Assembly (NCBI RefSeq): GCF_001189235.2
Contig: NZ_LFIP02000001.1
Coordinates: forward strand, 496,001-560,000
Direction: 5' to 3'
Length of the DNA: 64,000 nt
From: Bradyrhizobium embrapense
GTDB taxonomy: Bacteria; Pseudomonadota; Alphaproteobacteria; Rhizobiales; Xanthobacteraceae
Shown one piece after another: positions 34,739 through 43,506 of this stretch. Positions within the stretch are counted from its first letter, which is position 1; each line of letters opens with the position of its first letter. The notes below the pieces were generated by a model. It did no database searches and was not told the DNA's origin. It saw nothing but the letters and a program-made list of their open reading frames with translations. The translations under genes and the position numbers were made by a program.

Positions 34739-35560
34739 TCAGCTCTTCTTCATGCCGTAGACATGCTCCGGCCCTGGAAAGGCGCGGCTTTTCACGTCGC
34801 GCGCATAGCCTGCAATCGCTTCCTCGATCATCGGCCCGAGATTGCCGTAGCGGCGCACGAATTTCGGTGCACGCGGTGACAGGCCGAGCATGTCCTCCAG
34901 TACCAGCACCTGGCCGTCGCACGCAGCGCTGGCGCCGATGCCAATGGTGGGCACGGCGATCGATTGCGTGATCTTGCGCGCCAGCGGCTCGGCGACCGCC
35001 TCGACCACGATCGAGAAGGCGCCGGCTTCCGCGATCGCCTTGGCGTCGTTCTCGATCGGCGCCCAGCTCTCCTCCTCGCGGCCCTGCGCGCGGAACGAGC
35101 CGAGCGTGTTGATCGACTGCGGCGTCAGGCCGATATGGCCCATCACAGGAATACCGCGCTCCGACAGGAACGCCACCGTCTCCGCCATCCGCGCGCCGCC
35201 CTCGAGCTTGACCGCGCCGCACAGCGTTTCCTTCATGATCCGCACCGCCGACCGGAACGCCTGCTCTTTCGATTCTTCGTAGGAGCCGAATGGCATGTCG
35301 ACCACGACCAGCGCAGCCAGCGAGCCGCGCATCACGGCACGGCCCTGCAAGATCATCATGTCGAGGGTAACCGGCACCGTGGTCTCGAAGCCGTGCATCA
35401 CATTGCCGAGGGAATCGCCGACCAGGATGGCATCGCAATGGCGGTCGACCAGTGCTGCGGTGTGCGCATGGTACGACGTCAGCATCACGATCGGCTCGCC
35501 GTTCTTGCGGGCGCGCAGGTCGGGCGCGGTCTTGCGCTTGATGGCGGATTGAACAGACAT
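34739..35560 (-). CDS. panB: 3-methyl-2-oxobutanoate hydroxymethyltransferase
   Basis: First committed step of pantothenate synthesis: transfers a hydroxymethyl group from methylene-tetrahydrofolate to ketoisovalerate. 273 residues. Family blocks seen: [60 protein letters not shown] and the catalytic-Glu region FSIVVEAV. Full length for the family. panC is not adjacent in this window. It begins 2 bp after the NnrU-like gene. Confidence 0.95.
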   Translation of the reverse strand: MSVQSAIKRKTAPDLRARKNGEPIVMLTSYHAHTAALVDRHCDAILVGDSLGNVMHGFETTVPVTLDMMILQGRAVMRGSLAALVVVDMPFGSYEESKEQAFRSAVRIMKETLCGAVKLEGGARMAETVAFLSERGIPVMGHIGLTPQSINTLGSFRAQGREEESWAPIENDAKAIAEAGAFSIVVEAVAEPLARKITQSIAVPTIGIGASAACDGQVLVLEDMLGLSPRAPKFVRRYGNLGPMIEEAIAGYARDVKSRAFPGPEHVYGMKKS

Positions 35561-35562
35561 AG

Positions 35563-36165
35563 TCAGGCTCCCATGACAGGCACGCCGATCACGACCGGGT
35601 GGAACGCAAACGCAAGCGCCAGGTAGACGATGACACCGACCGCGATCGCGATCAGGTCGTTGGTTGGGCCGCCCACCGGAATCGGCGGCGCGCCGGCATC
35701 CGCGCGGCGCTTCAGCGAGATGCGGTCATAAACCGCCCAGCCGAGAAACGAGCCGAACAGGATGATCGAGCCGAGATCGCCATTGGCGAGCAGATGCGCG
35801 AACGCCCACAGCTTCACGCCCGCCAGCATCGGATGCTTGACGGTGGTGTAGATGCGGCCGCGGATATAGGAGGCGACGACGAGGATGACGGCGGGCAACA
35901 TCAGCGCCACCGTGATGTGGCGAAGCGCGGTCAGAAGACCTGCGGGCACTTTATCTTCCCACACGGGAATCATGCCCGTAGCACGGTACTGGCCGAAGCC
36001 CCAGATGATCAGGGCGAGCCCTGCGAACGACACCAGCGAATAGATGCCCTTATAGGCGCCCTCGCCCATCGCTTTGACGAAGCCGGCGCGCAGCTCGCGC
36101 AGACTGGTCAGCACATGGATGCCGAGGAACAGCACGAGACCCAGGATCATGACGAGCAGTCCCAC
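35563..36165 (-). CDS. NnrU family membrane protein
   Basis: A 200-residue membrane protein with about six hydrophobic segments, including the motif [10 protein letters not shown] near the start and a central [21 protein letters not shown] that matches the NnrU family (related to isoprenylcysteine methyltransferase-like proteins). NnrU was first noted near denitrification genes, but family members occur widely and no denitrification gene is present here. First gene of the nnrU-panB-ligase unit. Confidence 0.85.
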   Translation of the reverse strand: MGLLVMILGLVLFLGIHVLTSLRELRAGFVKAMGEGAYKGIYSLVSFAGLALIIWGFGQYRATGMIPVWEDKVPAGLLTALRHITVALMLPAVILVVASYIRGRIYTTVKHPMLAGVKLWAFAHLLANGDLGSIILFGSFLGWAVYDRISLKRRADAGAPPIPVGGPTNDLIAIAVGVIVYLALAFAFHPVVIGVPVMGA

Positions 36166-36345
36166 GATGTTCCTCCCTGATTGTTAGTGTCTTCGCGTAA
36201 CATCTTCGCCGGGCGGGTGGCAATGCGTCACGCCGGGTCGCGGATCACGGATTGCCGGCCGGCTTGCCACCCTGTATTCCGTTCTACCGCACAAGTGATC
36301 TATCGAGTCGGCGACCGAACCATCAACCTCGCGAGATAGTATCAT

Positions 36346-36888
36346 ATGAACTGGCAGGTTTTGTTATCAGCATTGATAGGCAGCTCTGTGCCGGGCTTGT
36401 TGATGGGCGTCTACTTCAACCGATCGCTGGAGCGCATGAAGGGCAACATGCAGCGTGACATTATTAAATCCACAAAATGGCACGAACGGCGTATCGATGC
36501 GGTGATTGCGATCTACGAAGCGTTCGAAACTCATCTCGAATTCTTACGCAAGCACCTCTATTGGAACGGCGAAAAAGGACCAGTAGATTCAATCCACGCA
36601 TTCCCAAAAATCATCGCCAAAAATATCATGTTTCTTGACGACGACCTCGCAGAGACCGTCCTCAGTTATCAAGGTCAACTAGTTTCGTTTTGGAACGATA
36701 CGATCGCCAATGACGCGGTTGCCGACGAACATACAAGGGAAAAGCTCGACTATGAGCTACCCGCGCTTTTACCGAAGCTTCGCCGAGCAATTAATAAAAG
36801 TATGGACCCCCAATTTAGCAATCCTAATCCAAAACACTTCATTCTAAAGTTTTGGGAAGCCGGAGAACCGACACCTTTCAACACTTAA
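36346..36888 (+). CDS. Orphan membrane-anchored protein in low-GC island
   Basis: A 180-residue protein with one N-terminal transmembrane helix (about residues 4-24, VLLSALIGSSVPGLLMGVYF) and a helical, charged cytoplasmic domain with IIKSTKWHERRIDAVIAIYEAFETH. I do not recognise a family. The gene is clearly poorer in G+C than its surroundings (27 of 60 bases at 36601-36660), and its codon use differs, which suggests recent acquisition. Neighbours on both sides are ordinary chromosomal genes. Confidence 0.65.
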   Translation: MNWQVLLSALIGSSVPGLLMGVYFNRSLERMKGNMQRDIIKSTKWHERRIDAVIAIYEAFETHLEFLRKHLYWNGEKGPVDSIHAFPKIIAKNIMFLDDDLAETVLSYQGQLVSFWNDTIANDAVADEHTREKLDYELPALLPKLRRAINKSMDPQFSNPNPKHFILKFWEAGEPTPFNT

Positions 36889-37038
36889 TGGATTCCGCCG
36901 AGTTGGACGGCAATCGTACCAGCCAAGTCACCAGACTATGATGTGCCGAGTTTCACACCGCCACTTATTGACGTTGTTTGTCTGTTGATTAGGACATGAA
37001 AAAAGAAACCGGCACTGCCCAAGCAGGTTCGATTATCA

Positions 37039-37341
37039 TTGCGTGATTGGGAACAACTGCGCCGCGTCGCATTTCGAATGCACGTGCCGATGGCGACCCA
37101 TCTTCTCGAAGATGATCAACGAACATCTATGAGCCAGGAAAGCCGCGTTATGGACATGCTCTCTGCTGGCTGGGTGTGCCAGAAGACGTTCTGGGATTCT
37201 TACACGCGAAGCCCGCGCAAGCGTCGCGCTGAAGCGGCAATCGAAGCTAAGCCCGAAATTGAAACGCGCAAATGCATCCACGGGCTCAAGAAGAGTTTTG
37301 ACTACCGTTTTGTGCCGAAGGACCCAACTTTGTTCTCTTAA
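37039..37341 (+). CDS. Possible 100-residue orphan protein, start uncertain
   Basis: A frame opening with TTG at 37039 and reading RDWEQLRRVAFRMHVPMATHLLED, basic in its second half. An ATG at 36996 opens another frame that stops at 37046 after AGSIIIA, so the gene may be frameshifted or may begin internally. A minus-strand frame covers 37036-37281 as well, but lacks any sign of coding. No family recognised. It lies in the low-GC island. Confidence 0.35.
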   Translation: MRDWEQLRRVAFRMHVPMATHLLEDDQRTSMSQESRVMDMLSAGWVCQKTFWDSYTRSPRKRRAEAAIEAKPEIETRKCIHGLKKSFDYRFVPKDPTLFS

Positions 37342-37348
37342 GCTCCGG

Positions 37349-37462
37349 CTATCCTGTTTCTCGGGTCAATCGACGGATCAGAGCCATCGCTGCCACGAAC
37401 GCCGAAAGCGTCGCTGCATCGATCGTGAGGTGGAAGTTGTTGAGCAAGTTCACCGTGAGCAT
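37349..37462 (-). CDS. Possible 37-residue small protein
   Basis: ATG at 37462 to TAG at 37349, with GGGAG six bases before the start, one of the clearest ribosome sites in the island. The peptide is hydrophobic in the middle (LSAFVAAMALI) with a basic end (RRLTRETG). Unknown function. The remainder of 37342-37643 shows no other gene. Confidence 0.3.
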   Translation of the reverse strand: MLTVNLLNNFHLTIDAATLSAFVAAMALIRRLTRETG

Positions 37463-37643
37463 TCTTTTCTCCCTGTTCCAGGACTCAAGAATGCCGCTGA
37501 CTCAGTTAAAATATTCTTCAGTATGCGGGCTGAAATCGATCACGACCTCGTGAAGTGAAAGGGATTTTTAACCGACGCACCGGAGAGAACGAACCAAGGC
37601 CCGGAGGCTTAAAAGAGACACTTCAGAATATACAGCTGCGTTA

Positions 37644-38249
37644 TCAATGAGTTGCCTGCTTTAGTTCGCGGTTGTCGACATAGCGGATCATTATCGGGCG
37701 GCCGGCGAGCGCGCCGCCGAGCCCGCCGGTGAATTTCAGCGGCAGGCAGGCGCCGAGCGAGGCGTTGATCGCGTTGAGGTAGGTGGTGCGGGTATCGGCC
37801 GGGACGCCCCGCGTCGAAAACGTCAGGCGCGGCGCGCCGATCATTTCGCCGGATCGTTTGAAGCTGAAGCGCACCGACATCTGCATGCCCGCATGCGCGT
37901 CGTCTGGCGGCGGCGGCGCCCAGCAGGCGCGGAGCGCGGCAAAGAGGTCGCCGATGGTATTGAGATCATGATCCGGCTTGCGGTACTTCTCGGCCTGCCC
38001 CTCGGGCGGCACGGTCAGGATCGTGAGCTGGAGATTTTCGCCGTACGGATAATCCATCTCGGGAAAGCACGGCCCGTGATTGAACACGCTGCAATAGGAC
38101 GGGACGCAAGGCCCTTCGTCGAGCACGCTGCAAGGCGTGTGTGCGAACGGCGCCGGGTCAGTCTGCTGCCGCTGCTGCGCCGAGGCGGCGCCTGCGAGCG
38201 TAAAGGCCAGCACGGCAAAAGCGAGACGGATGGCGAGGCGTCGGAGCAT
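37644..38249 (-). CDS. Exported hypothetical protein
   Basis: A 201-residue protein with a signal peptide (cleavage after ASA at about residue 24) and a Cys-rich early mature region in which a CxxxxxGPC pattern is repeated (TPCSVLDEGPC, SYCSVFNHGPC), suggesting disulfides. The later part has RFSFKRSGEMIGAPRLTFS, similar to the energy-transducer TonB C-terminal or TonB-like fold that ends in an RFxFxxxGxv pattern; this is tentative. The start at 38249 gives a good signal peptide; the longer frame runs into repeat DNA. Confidence 0.7.
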   Translation of the reverse strand: MLRRLAIRLAFAVLAFTLAGAASAQQRQQTDPAPFAHTPCSVLDEGPCVPSYCSVFNHGPCFPEMDYPYGENLQLTILTVPPEGQAEKYRKPDHDLNTIGDLFAALRACWAPPPPDDAHAGMQMSVRFSFKRSGEMIGAPRLTFSTRGVPADTRTTYLNAINASLGACLPLKFTGGLGGALAGRPIMIRYVDNRELKQATH

Positions 38250-38322
38250 GCAGACGGACCCGGATTGCGCTCCGGGGAACATGGTACCGCGGCCGGACCG
38301 GAGCAAGCGGCGCCGGTTCACG

Positions 38323-38625
38323 TCCTCGCGCTTTTCTCGCCACAACCCCGCTGTCATCGCCCGGCTCGACCGGGCGATCCAGTATTCCAGAGACGGCTGT
38401 GATTGACCGATAGGCCGCGGCGTACTGGGTCCCCCGGTCGAGCCGGGGGACGACACTGAGGATGCGGCACGGCACCGCCTCTTCTCGTCCTCGCGCTTGT
38501 CTCGCCACAACCTCGCTGTCATCGCCCGACTTGATCGGGCGATCCAGTATTCCAGAGACGGCTGTGATTGACCGATAGGCCGCGGCGTACTGGGTCCCCC
38601 GGTCAAGCCGGGGGACGACACTGAG
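38323..38625. repeat. Two copies of a 138-bp tandem repeat
   Basis: 38323-38460 and 38488-38625 are near-identical 138-bp units separated by a 27-base linker (165-base period). Each holds two inverted repeats, around TCGCCCGGCTCGACCGGGCGA (or its variant) and CCCCCGGTCGAGCCGGGGG. It fills the space between the exported protein gene and prfC and reads through both frames without stops. Confidence 0.85.
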
Positions 38626-38636
38626 TACACTGGGCC

Positions 38637-40256
38637 TTACGCTTTCTTCTTCACGTCCTTGACGTTGGAGAAGGTGATGCCCTCGGCGCGCTCGCGGGTG
38701 TAGCCGAGATAGAACTCGTTCTTGGCCATGAACACCGGATCGCCGTCGACATCGTCGGCGATGCCGGAATTGTTGGCGGCGACGAAGGCCTCTAACTTCT
38801 TGCGGTCGTCGGAGGAAATCCAGCGCGCCAACGAGAATTCGCTGACCTCGAACTCGACCGGCAGCGAATATTCGGCGTCGAGCCGCGCCTTCAGCACGTC
38901 GAGCTGCAGCGGGCCGACCACGCCGACCAGCGCCGGCGCGCCGTCGCGCGGACGGAACACCTGCACGACGCCCTCCTCCGACATCTGCTGCAAGGCTTCC
39001 TTCAGCTTCTTGGCCTTCATCGCATCGGTCAGGCGAACGCGGCGGACGATTTCCGGCGCGAAGCTCGGCACGCCGACGAAGGTCAGATCCTCGCCCTCGG
39101 TCAGGGTGTCGCCGATCCGCAAGGTGCCGTGGTTGGGAATGCCGACGACGTCGCCGGCGAACGCCTCGTCCGCCACCGAGCGATCCTGGGCAAAGAAGAA
39201 TTGCGGGCTCGACAGGCTCATGTTCTTGCCCGTGCGAACCAGCTTGGCCTTCATGCCGCGGCTGAGTTTTCCGGAGCATAGCCGGGCGAAGGCGATGCGG
39301 TCGCGGTGGTTCGGATCCATGTTGGCCTGGATCTTGAACACGAACGCGCTCATGCGCGGCTCTGAAGCCTCGACCTTGCGCAGATCGGAATCCTGCGCGC
39401 GCGGCGCCGGTGCGAACTTGCCGAGGCCTTCCAGCAAGTCGCCGACGCCGAAATTGCGCAGCGCGCTGCCGAAATAGACCGGCGTCAGATGGCCCTCTCG
39501 GAACGCCGCGAGCTCGAACGGCTTGCAGGCTTCCGAGACCAGCGCGAGCTCGTCCTTGACCTCGGCGACGTCGAGATTGGGGTTGCGCTTGCCGAGATCG
39601 GCGATGTCGATCTGCTCAGTGGCGCCGGTCTTGGCGCCGCCGCCCTCGAGCAGCCGCACGCCGCCATTGACGACGTCGTAGGTGCCGAGGAAGTCGCGGC
39701 CACGGCCGACCGGCCAGGTCATCGGCGTGGTGTCGAGCGCCAGCGTCTTCTCGATCTCGTCGAGCAGCTCAAAGGTGTCGCGGCTCTCGCGGTCCATCTT
39801 GTTGATGAAGGTGATGATCGGGATGTCGCGCAACCGGCACACCTCGAACAGTTTTCGGGTGCGCGCCTCGATGCCCTTGGCGGCGTCGATCACCATAACC
39901 GCGGAATCGACCGCGGTCAGCGTGCGATAGGTGTCTTCCGAAAAGTCCTCGTGGCCCGGCGTGTCCAGGAGGTTGAACACCAGGTCGTTGAACTCGAAGG
40001 TCATCACCGAGGTGACGACCGAGATGCCGCGCTCGCGCTCGATCTTCATCCAGTCCGAGCGCGTGTTGCGACGCTCGCCCTTTGCCTTGACCTGACCCGC
40101 GAGGTTGATGGCGCCGCCGAACAGCAGCAGCTTTTCCGTCAGCGTGGTCTTGCCGGCGTCCGGGTGCGAGATGATCGCAAAGGTGCGCCGGCGCGCCACT
40201 TCCTCAGACAGTGGCGAGCGGGACGGCGATTCGGTTGAAACAGCGGTATCGGACAT
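38637..40256 (-). CDS. prfC: Peptide chain release factor 3
   Basis: GTPase that recycles RF1 and RF2 after termination. 539 residues from the ATG at 40256. The G motifs are [14 protein letters not shown] (G1), the [12 protein letters not shown] block (G3) and NKMD (G4); the ERGISV segment is also present. C-terminal domains III follow. The upstream in-frame start at 40295 is not preferred. Divergent from the SMR gene, leaving about 155 bp that contains the guanidine-II riboswitch. Confidence 0.95.
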   Translation of the reverse strand: MSDTAVSTESPSRSPLSEEVARRRTFAIISHPDAGKTTLTEKLLLFGGAINLAGQVKAKGERRNTRSDWMKIERERGISVVTSVMTFEFNDLVFNLLDTPGHEDFSEDTYRTLTAVDSAVMVIDAAKGIEARTRKLFEVCRLRDIPIITFINKMDRESRDTFELLDEIEKTLALDTTPMTWPVGRGRDFLGTYDVVNGGVRLLEGGGAKTGATEQIDIADLGKRNPNLDVAEVKDELALVSEACKPFELAAFREGHLTPVYFGSALRNFGVGDLLEGLGKFAPAPRAQDSDLRKVEASEPRMSAFVFKIQANMDPNHRDRIAFARLCSGKLSRGMKAKLVRTGKNMSLSSPQFFFAQDRSVADEAFAGDVVGIPNHGTLRIGDTLTEGEDLTFVGVPSFAPEIVRRVRLTDAMKAKKLKEALQQMSEEGVVQVFRPRDGAPALVGVVGPLQLDVLKARLDAEYSLPVEFEVSEFSLARWISSDDRKKLEAFVAANNSGIADDVDGDPVFMAKNEFYLGYTRERAEGITFSNVKDVKKKA

Positions 40257-40344
40257 GGCGGGGCAGCGTTTGGCAGGGAAAACGGGCGCAATCAAGGGCG
40301 TTTTGTCGCAATGCGGAATGGCCGCACCATCCTCATATAGGCAT

Positions 40345-40392
40345 GGGAAGGACGACCTTTCCTCACCATACCATCCGCGGGGACGACCCTGC
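40345..40392 (+). promoter_or_regulatory. Guanidine-II (mini-ykkC) riboswitch
   Basis: Two stem-loops each capped by ACGA. The first is GGGAAGG-ACGA-CCTTTCC (40345-40362), the second GCGGGG-ACGA-CCCTGC (40377-40392), separated by 14 bases. Two ACGR-loop hairpins in series are the defining feature of the guanidine-II class, and the downstream gene is an SMR exporter of the type this class controls. The second stem ends 8 bases before the GGAGGG ribosome site, so translational control is plausible. Confidence 0.85.
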
Positions 40393-40411
40393 CTTATCCG
40401 GAGGGTTCGTC

Positions 40412-40726
40412 ATGGCTTGGGCCATTCTGTTCACCGCGGGCCTGCTCGAGATCGGCTGGGCGATCGGGCTGAAATATACCGACGGTTTCTCGCGGCTGGT
40501 GCCGTCGGTGCTGACACTGGCGGCGATGGCCGGCAGCGTGATCCTGCTCGGCATCGCGCTGAAGACGCTGCCGATTGGAACCGCCTATGCGGTCTGGACC
40601 GGGATCGGCGCGGTCGGCACCGCGGCGCTCGGCATCATCCTGCTCGGCGAACCCGCAACCGCGATGCGGCTTGCCAGCATCGGGCTGATCGTCGCCGGCA
40701 TCGTCGGGCTGAAGCTGGTCGGATAG
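40412..40726 (+). CDS. sugE: SMR-family guanidinium exporter (SugE/Gdx-type)
   Basis: Four-helix small multidrug resistance protein, 104 residues: [20 protein letters not shown] contains the conserved membrane-embedded Glu13, and [20 protein letters not shown] is the third helix. Members of the SugE subtype export guanidinium in exchange for protons. The riboswitch immediately upstream strongly supports that function over general drug efflux. GGAGGG lies 7 bases before the start. It ends against the stop codon of the convergent pit gene. Confidence 0.93.
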   Translation: MAWAILFTAGLLEIGWAIGLKYTDGFSRLVPSVLTLAAMAGSVILLGIALKTLPIGTAYAVWTGIGAVGTAALGIILLGEPATAMRLASIGLIVAGIVGLKLVG

Positions 40727-41731
40727 TTATTTGAGGACCTGCACCGCCCAATAGGTCGCGGCGGCGACCGCGGCCGACGCCGGGATCGTGATCACCCAGG
40801 CATAGACGATCGAGCTCGCCACGTTCCAGCGCACGGCGGAGAGCCGCCGTGCCGCGCCGACGCCGACGATGGCGCCGGTGATGGTGTGGGTGGTCGATAC
40901 CGGCACCCCGAGATAGGTCGCGATGAACAGGGTCGCGGCGCCGCCGGTTTCGGCGCAGAAGCCCTGCATCGGCGTCAGCTTGGTGATCCGCAGCCCCATG
41001 GTGCGGACGATCCGCCAGCCCCCCATCAAGGTGCCGAGCGCCATCGCGCTCTGGCAGGCGAGCACCACCCAGAACGGGATCTCGAAGGTGTCGCCGAGAT
41101 GGCCCTGCGAATAGAGCAGCACGGCGATGATGCCCATGGTCTTCTGCGCGTCGTTGCCGCCATGGCCGAGCGAATAGAGCGAGGCCGAGGCGAATTGCAG
41201 GATGCGGAAGGCGCGATCGACCGCGAACGGCGTCGAGCGCACCGACAGCCAGGACACGATCGCAACCAGCACCAGCGCCAGCAGGAAGCCGACCAGCGGC
41301 GACAGCACGATCGCGAGCAAGGTCTTGGTCAGCCCGCTCCACACCGCCGCCGAGATGCCCGCCTTCGCCATGCCGGCGCCGACCAGGCCGCCGATCAGCG
41401 CGTGCGAACTCGACGAGGGAATGCCCAGCGCCCATGTGATCACGTTCCAGACGATCGCGCCGACCAGTGCAGCGAAGATCACGGTCGCGTCCACCACCGC
41501 CGGATCGATGATCCCGGTGCCGATCGTGTTGGCAACGTGCAGGCCGAACACCGCGAAGGCGACGAAGTTGAAGAAGGCCGCCCAGAACACCGCATATTGC
41601 GGCCGCAGCACCCGGGTCGAGACGATGGTTGCGATCGAGTTCGCGGCGTCGTGCAGCCCGTTCAGGAAATCGAACAGCAGCGCGACCGCGATCAGAATGG
41701 TCAGGACGGGAAGACCCAGCGTGGCGTCCAA
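40727..41731 (-). CDS. pit: Low-affinity inorganic phosphate transporter PiT
   Basis: PiT-family transporter that uses an ion gradient to take up phosphate. 334 residues, about ten membrane segments. The family repeats are present near the N-terminus (FDFLNGLHDAANSIATIVSTRVL) and in the second half (SLGHGGNDAQKTMGII). It follows the DUF47 gene by 14 bp, forming the pair known in Sinorhizobium as orfA-pit. A Pho box in front of the pair suggests control by PhoB. Confidence 0.94.
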   Translation of the reverse strand: MDATLGLPVLTILIAVALLFDFLNGLHDAANSIATIVSTRVLRPQYAVFWAAFFNFVAFAVFGLHVANTIGTGIIDPAVVDATVIFAALVGAIVWNVITWALGIPSSSSHALIGGLVGAGMAKAGISAAVWSGLTKTLLAIVLSPLVGFLLALVLVAIVSWLSVRSTPFAVDRAFRILQFASASLYSLGHGGNDAQKTMGIIAVLLYSQGHLGDTFEIPFWVVLACQSAMALGTLMGGWRIVRTMGLRITKLTPMQGFCAETGGAATLFIATYLGVPVSTTHTITGAIVGVGAARRLSAVRWNVASSIVYAWVITIPASAAVAAATYWAVQVLK

Positions 41732-41745
41732 CTGATGGCCCTGCC

Positions 41746-42390
41746 CTAAACCTGTTCAATCACGATCGAGTTGATCTCGTTGGCGACATCGTCGAAGCGG
41801 TCCGCCACCTTCTCGAGGTGATCGTAGATCTCCGCGCCGACAATGAAGTCCATCGTGTTGGCGTCGCGGTGCTTCAGGAACAACTCCTTGAGCCCGATGT
41901 CCTGGAGATCGTCGACCCGGCCCTCGAGCTTGGTCAGCTCCTCGGTGATCTGGGTCAGCATCGAGACGTTATGGCCGATCGATTGCAGCAGTGGCAGCGC
42001 GCGGCCGACCAGATTGGCGCATTCGACGATCAGGCCGCCCATCTCGCGCATCGGCGGCTCGAACTCGCGCACCTCGAACAGCATCACCGCCTTGGCAGTC
42101 GCCTGCATCTGGTCGACCGCGTCGTCCATCGCGGTGATCAGGTTCTTGATGTCGCTGCGGTCGAACGGGGTGATGAAGGTGCGGCGGACCGCGGTCAGCA
42201 CTTCGCGGGTGACGCTGTCGGCATCGTTCTCGAACTGATTGACGCGCTGGCAATAGACCGGCGTTTCCTCCCCGCCCCTCAGCATGTCCTGCAGCGCCTT
42301 CGCACACTGCACGGAGGTCTGGGCGTGGCGGGCGAACAGGTCGAAAAATCGCTCTTCCTTGGGCAGGAAAGCGCGAAACCAGCGCAGCAT
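41746..42390 (-). CDS. DUF47/PhoU-like protein of the pit operon
   Basis: A 214-residue helical PhoU-like protein (TIGR00153/DUF47): MLRWFRAFLPKEERFFDLFARHA at the start, REVLTAVRRTFITPFDRSDI in the middle. Family members sit next to pit genes and modulate transport. The E/D-containing helix pair around TAMDDAVDQMQ is a likely metal-binding region. First gene of the operon; a Pho box lies 39-56 bases upstream of its start codon. Confidence 0.93.
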   Translation of the reverse strand: MLRWFRAFLPKEERFFDLFARHAQTSVQCAKALQDMLRGGEETPVYCQRVNQFENDADSVTREVLTAVRRTFITPFDRSDIKNLITAMDDAVDQMQATAKAVMLFEVREFEPPMREMGGLIVECANLVGRALPLLQSIGHNVSMLTQITEELTKLEGRVDDLQDIGLKELFLKHRDANTMDFIVGAEIYDHLEKVADRFDDVANEINSIVIEQV

Positions 42391-42428
42391 GTCTCAGTTC
42401 CATCGTTCCGGGACAGCCCTTTTAGCGA

Positions 42429-42446
42429 CTGTCACAAAACTGTCAT
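42429..42446. promoter_or_regulatory. Pho box upstream of DUF47-pit
   Basis: CTGTCAC-AAAA-CTGTCAT: two 7-base direct repeats with an 11-base period and A-rich spacer, matching the PhoB half-site CTGTCAT closely. It sits 39 bases before the start of the PhoU-like gene, so probably over the promoter core or transcript start. In Sinorhizobium meliloti the orthologous orfA-pit operon is repressed by PhoB in low phosphate. Confidence 0.8.
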
Positions 42447-42536
42447 AGAACAAATTGCGCTGAATGCGCCCGGGCTTGACTGCCCGAATGGGCGGTCATC
42501 CACTGCTATATCGAAGGAGGCCGCGGTCCCCTGCCC

Positions 42537-43505
42537 CTAAAGCGACCGGCGCAGCAGGTGGGCCAGCTCGCCGACCAGGCCGCGCCGGAACAAGAGCACG
42601 CAGGCCACGAAGATCACGCCCTGGATCACCGTCACCCACTGGCCGAAACCGGCGAGATATTGCTGCATGGCAATGATCACGAACGCGCCGACCACCGGTC
42701 CGAAGATGGTGCCGAGGCCGCCGACCAGCGTCATCAGCACGATTTCACCGGACATCGACCAGTGCACGTCGGTGAGCGAGGCGTTCTGCGCCACGAACAC
42801 CTTCAGCGAGCCGGCAAAGCCCGCCAGCGTGCCCGACAGGATGAAGGCCAGCAACTTGTACTGGTCGGTCTTGTAGCCGAGCGAAATCGCGCGCGGCTCG
42901 TTCTCGCGGATCGACTTCAGCACCTCGCCGAACGGCGAGTTGATGGTGCGGTAGATCAAGAGGAAGCCGGCGAGAAAGCCGACCAGCACGACGTAATAGA
43001 GCACGATCGGCTTGGAGAGATCGAAGATCCCGAGCAGGTGGCCCTGCGGGATGCCCTGGATGCCGTCTTCACCGTGGGTGAACGGCGCCTGCAGATAGAG
43101 GAAGTAGAGCAGCTGCGACAGCGCCAGCGTGATCATAGAGAAGTAGATGCCCTGCCGCTTGATCGAGATGTAGCCGGTGACGAGGCCGAGCAAGGCCGCC
43201 GCGGCGGTGCCGACCACGATGCCGAGCTCCGGCGACAGCCCCCACACCTTCAGCGCATGCGCCGAGACGTAGCCGGCGGTGCCGAGGAACATGGCGTGGC
43301 CGAACGACAGCAGGCCGCCATAGCCGATCAGGAGGTTGAACGCGCAGGCGAGCAGCGCAAAGCACAGCGCCTGCATCACGAAGAAGGGATAGACCCCCGT
43401 GAACGGCACCACCGCCAGCAGCGCCGCCATCACGGCGAATACGATCATCTCGTCGCGCATCGCGCGCGGCGTCATCGGAAGTGTATCGTCGGTCAATGCT
43501 GACAT
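42537..43505 (-). CDS. livM: Branched-chain amino acid ABC transporter permease LivM
   Basis: Integral membrane subunit, 322 residues, with about eight hydrophobic segments. Family marks include LLIGYGGLLSFGHAMFLGTAGY and the later LAFILSGTLAGFAGSLKVFVAQ (the EAA-like loop). It is the last gene of the livG-livF-SBP-livH-livM series and lies 1 bp after livH. The polar leader at residues 1-18 is short of typical LivM proteins of enteric bacteria but normal for rhizobia. Confidence 0.92.
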   Translation of the reverse strand: MSALTDDTLPMTPRAMRDEMIVFAVMAALLAVVPFTGVYPFFVMQALCFALLACAFNLLIGYGGLLSFGHAMFLGTAGYVSAHALKVWGLSPELGIVVGTAAAALLGLVTGYISIKRQGIYFSMITLALSQLLYFLYLQAPFTHGEDGIQGIPQGHLLGIFDLSKPIVLYYVVLVGFLAGFLLIYRTINSPFGEVLKSIRENEPRAISLGYKTDQYKLLAFILSGTLAGFAGSLKVFVAQNASLTDVHWSMSGEIVLMTLVGGLGTIFGPVVGAFVIIAMQQYLAGFGQWVTVIQGVIFVACVLLFRRGLVGELAHLLRRSL

Positions 43506-43506
43506 A

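Noticed and set aside
33313..34971. Long plus-strand frame opposite the acyl-CoA ligase
   Set aside because: Antisense shadow of a conserved gene; composition is Arg/Gly/His/Asp-rich with no motif.
37036..37281. Minus-strand frame opposite the 37039 frame
   Set aside because: No ribosome site, no conserved feature, overlaps a better candidate.
38323..38625. Repeats considered as a CRISPR array
   Set aside because: Only two units of 138 bp, no spacers of about 30-40 bases and no cas genes.
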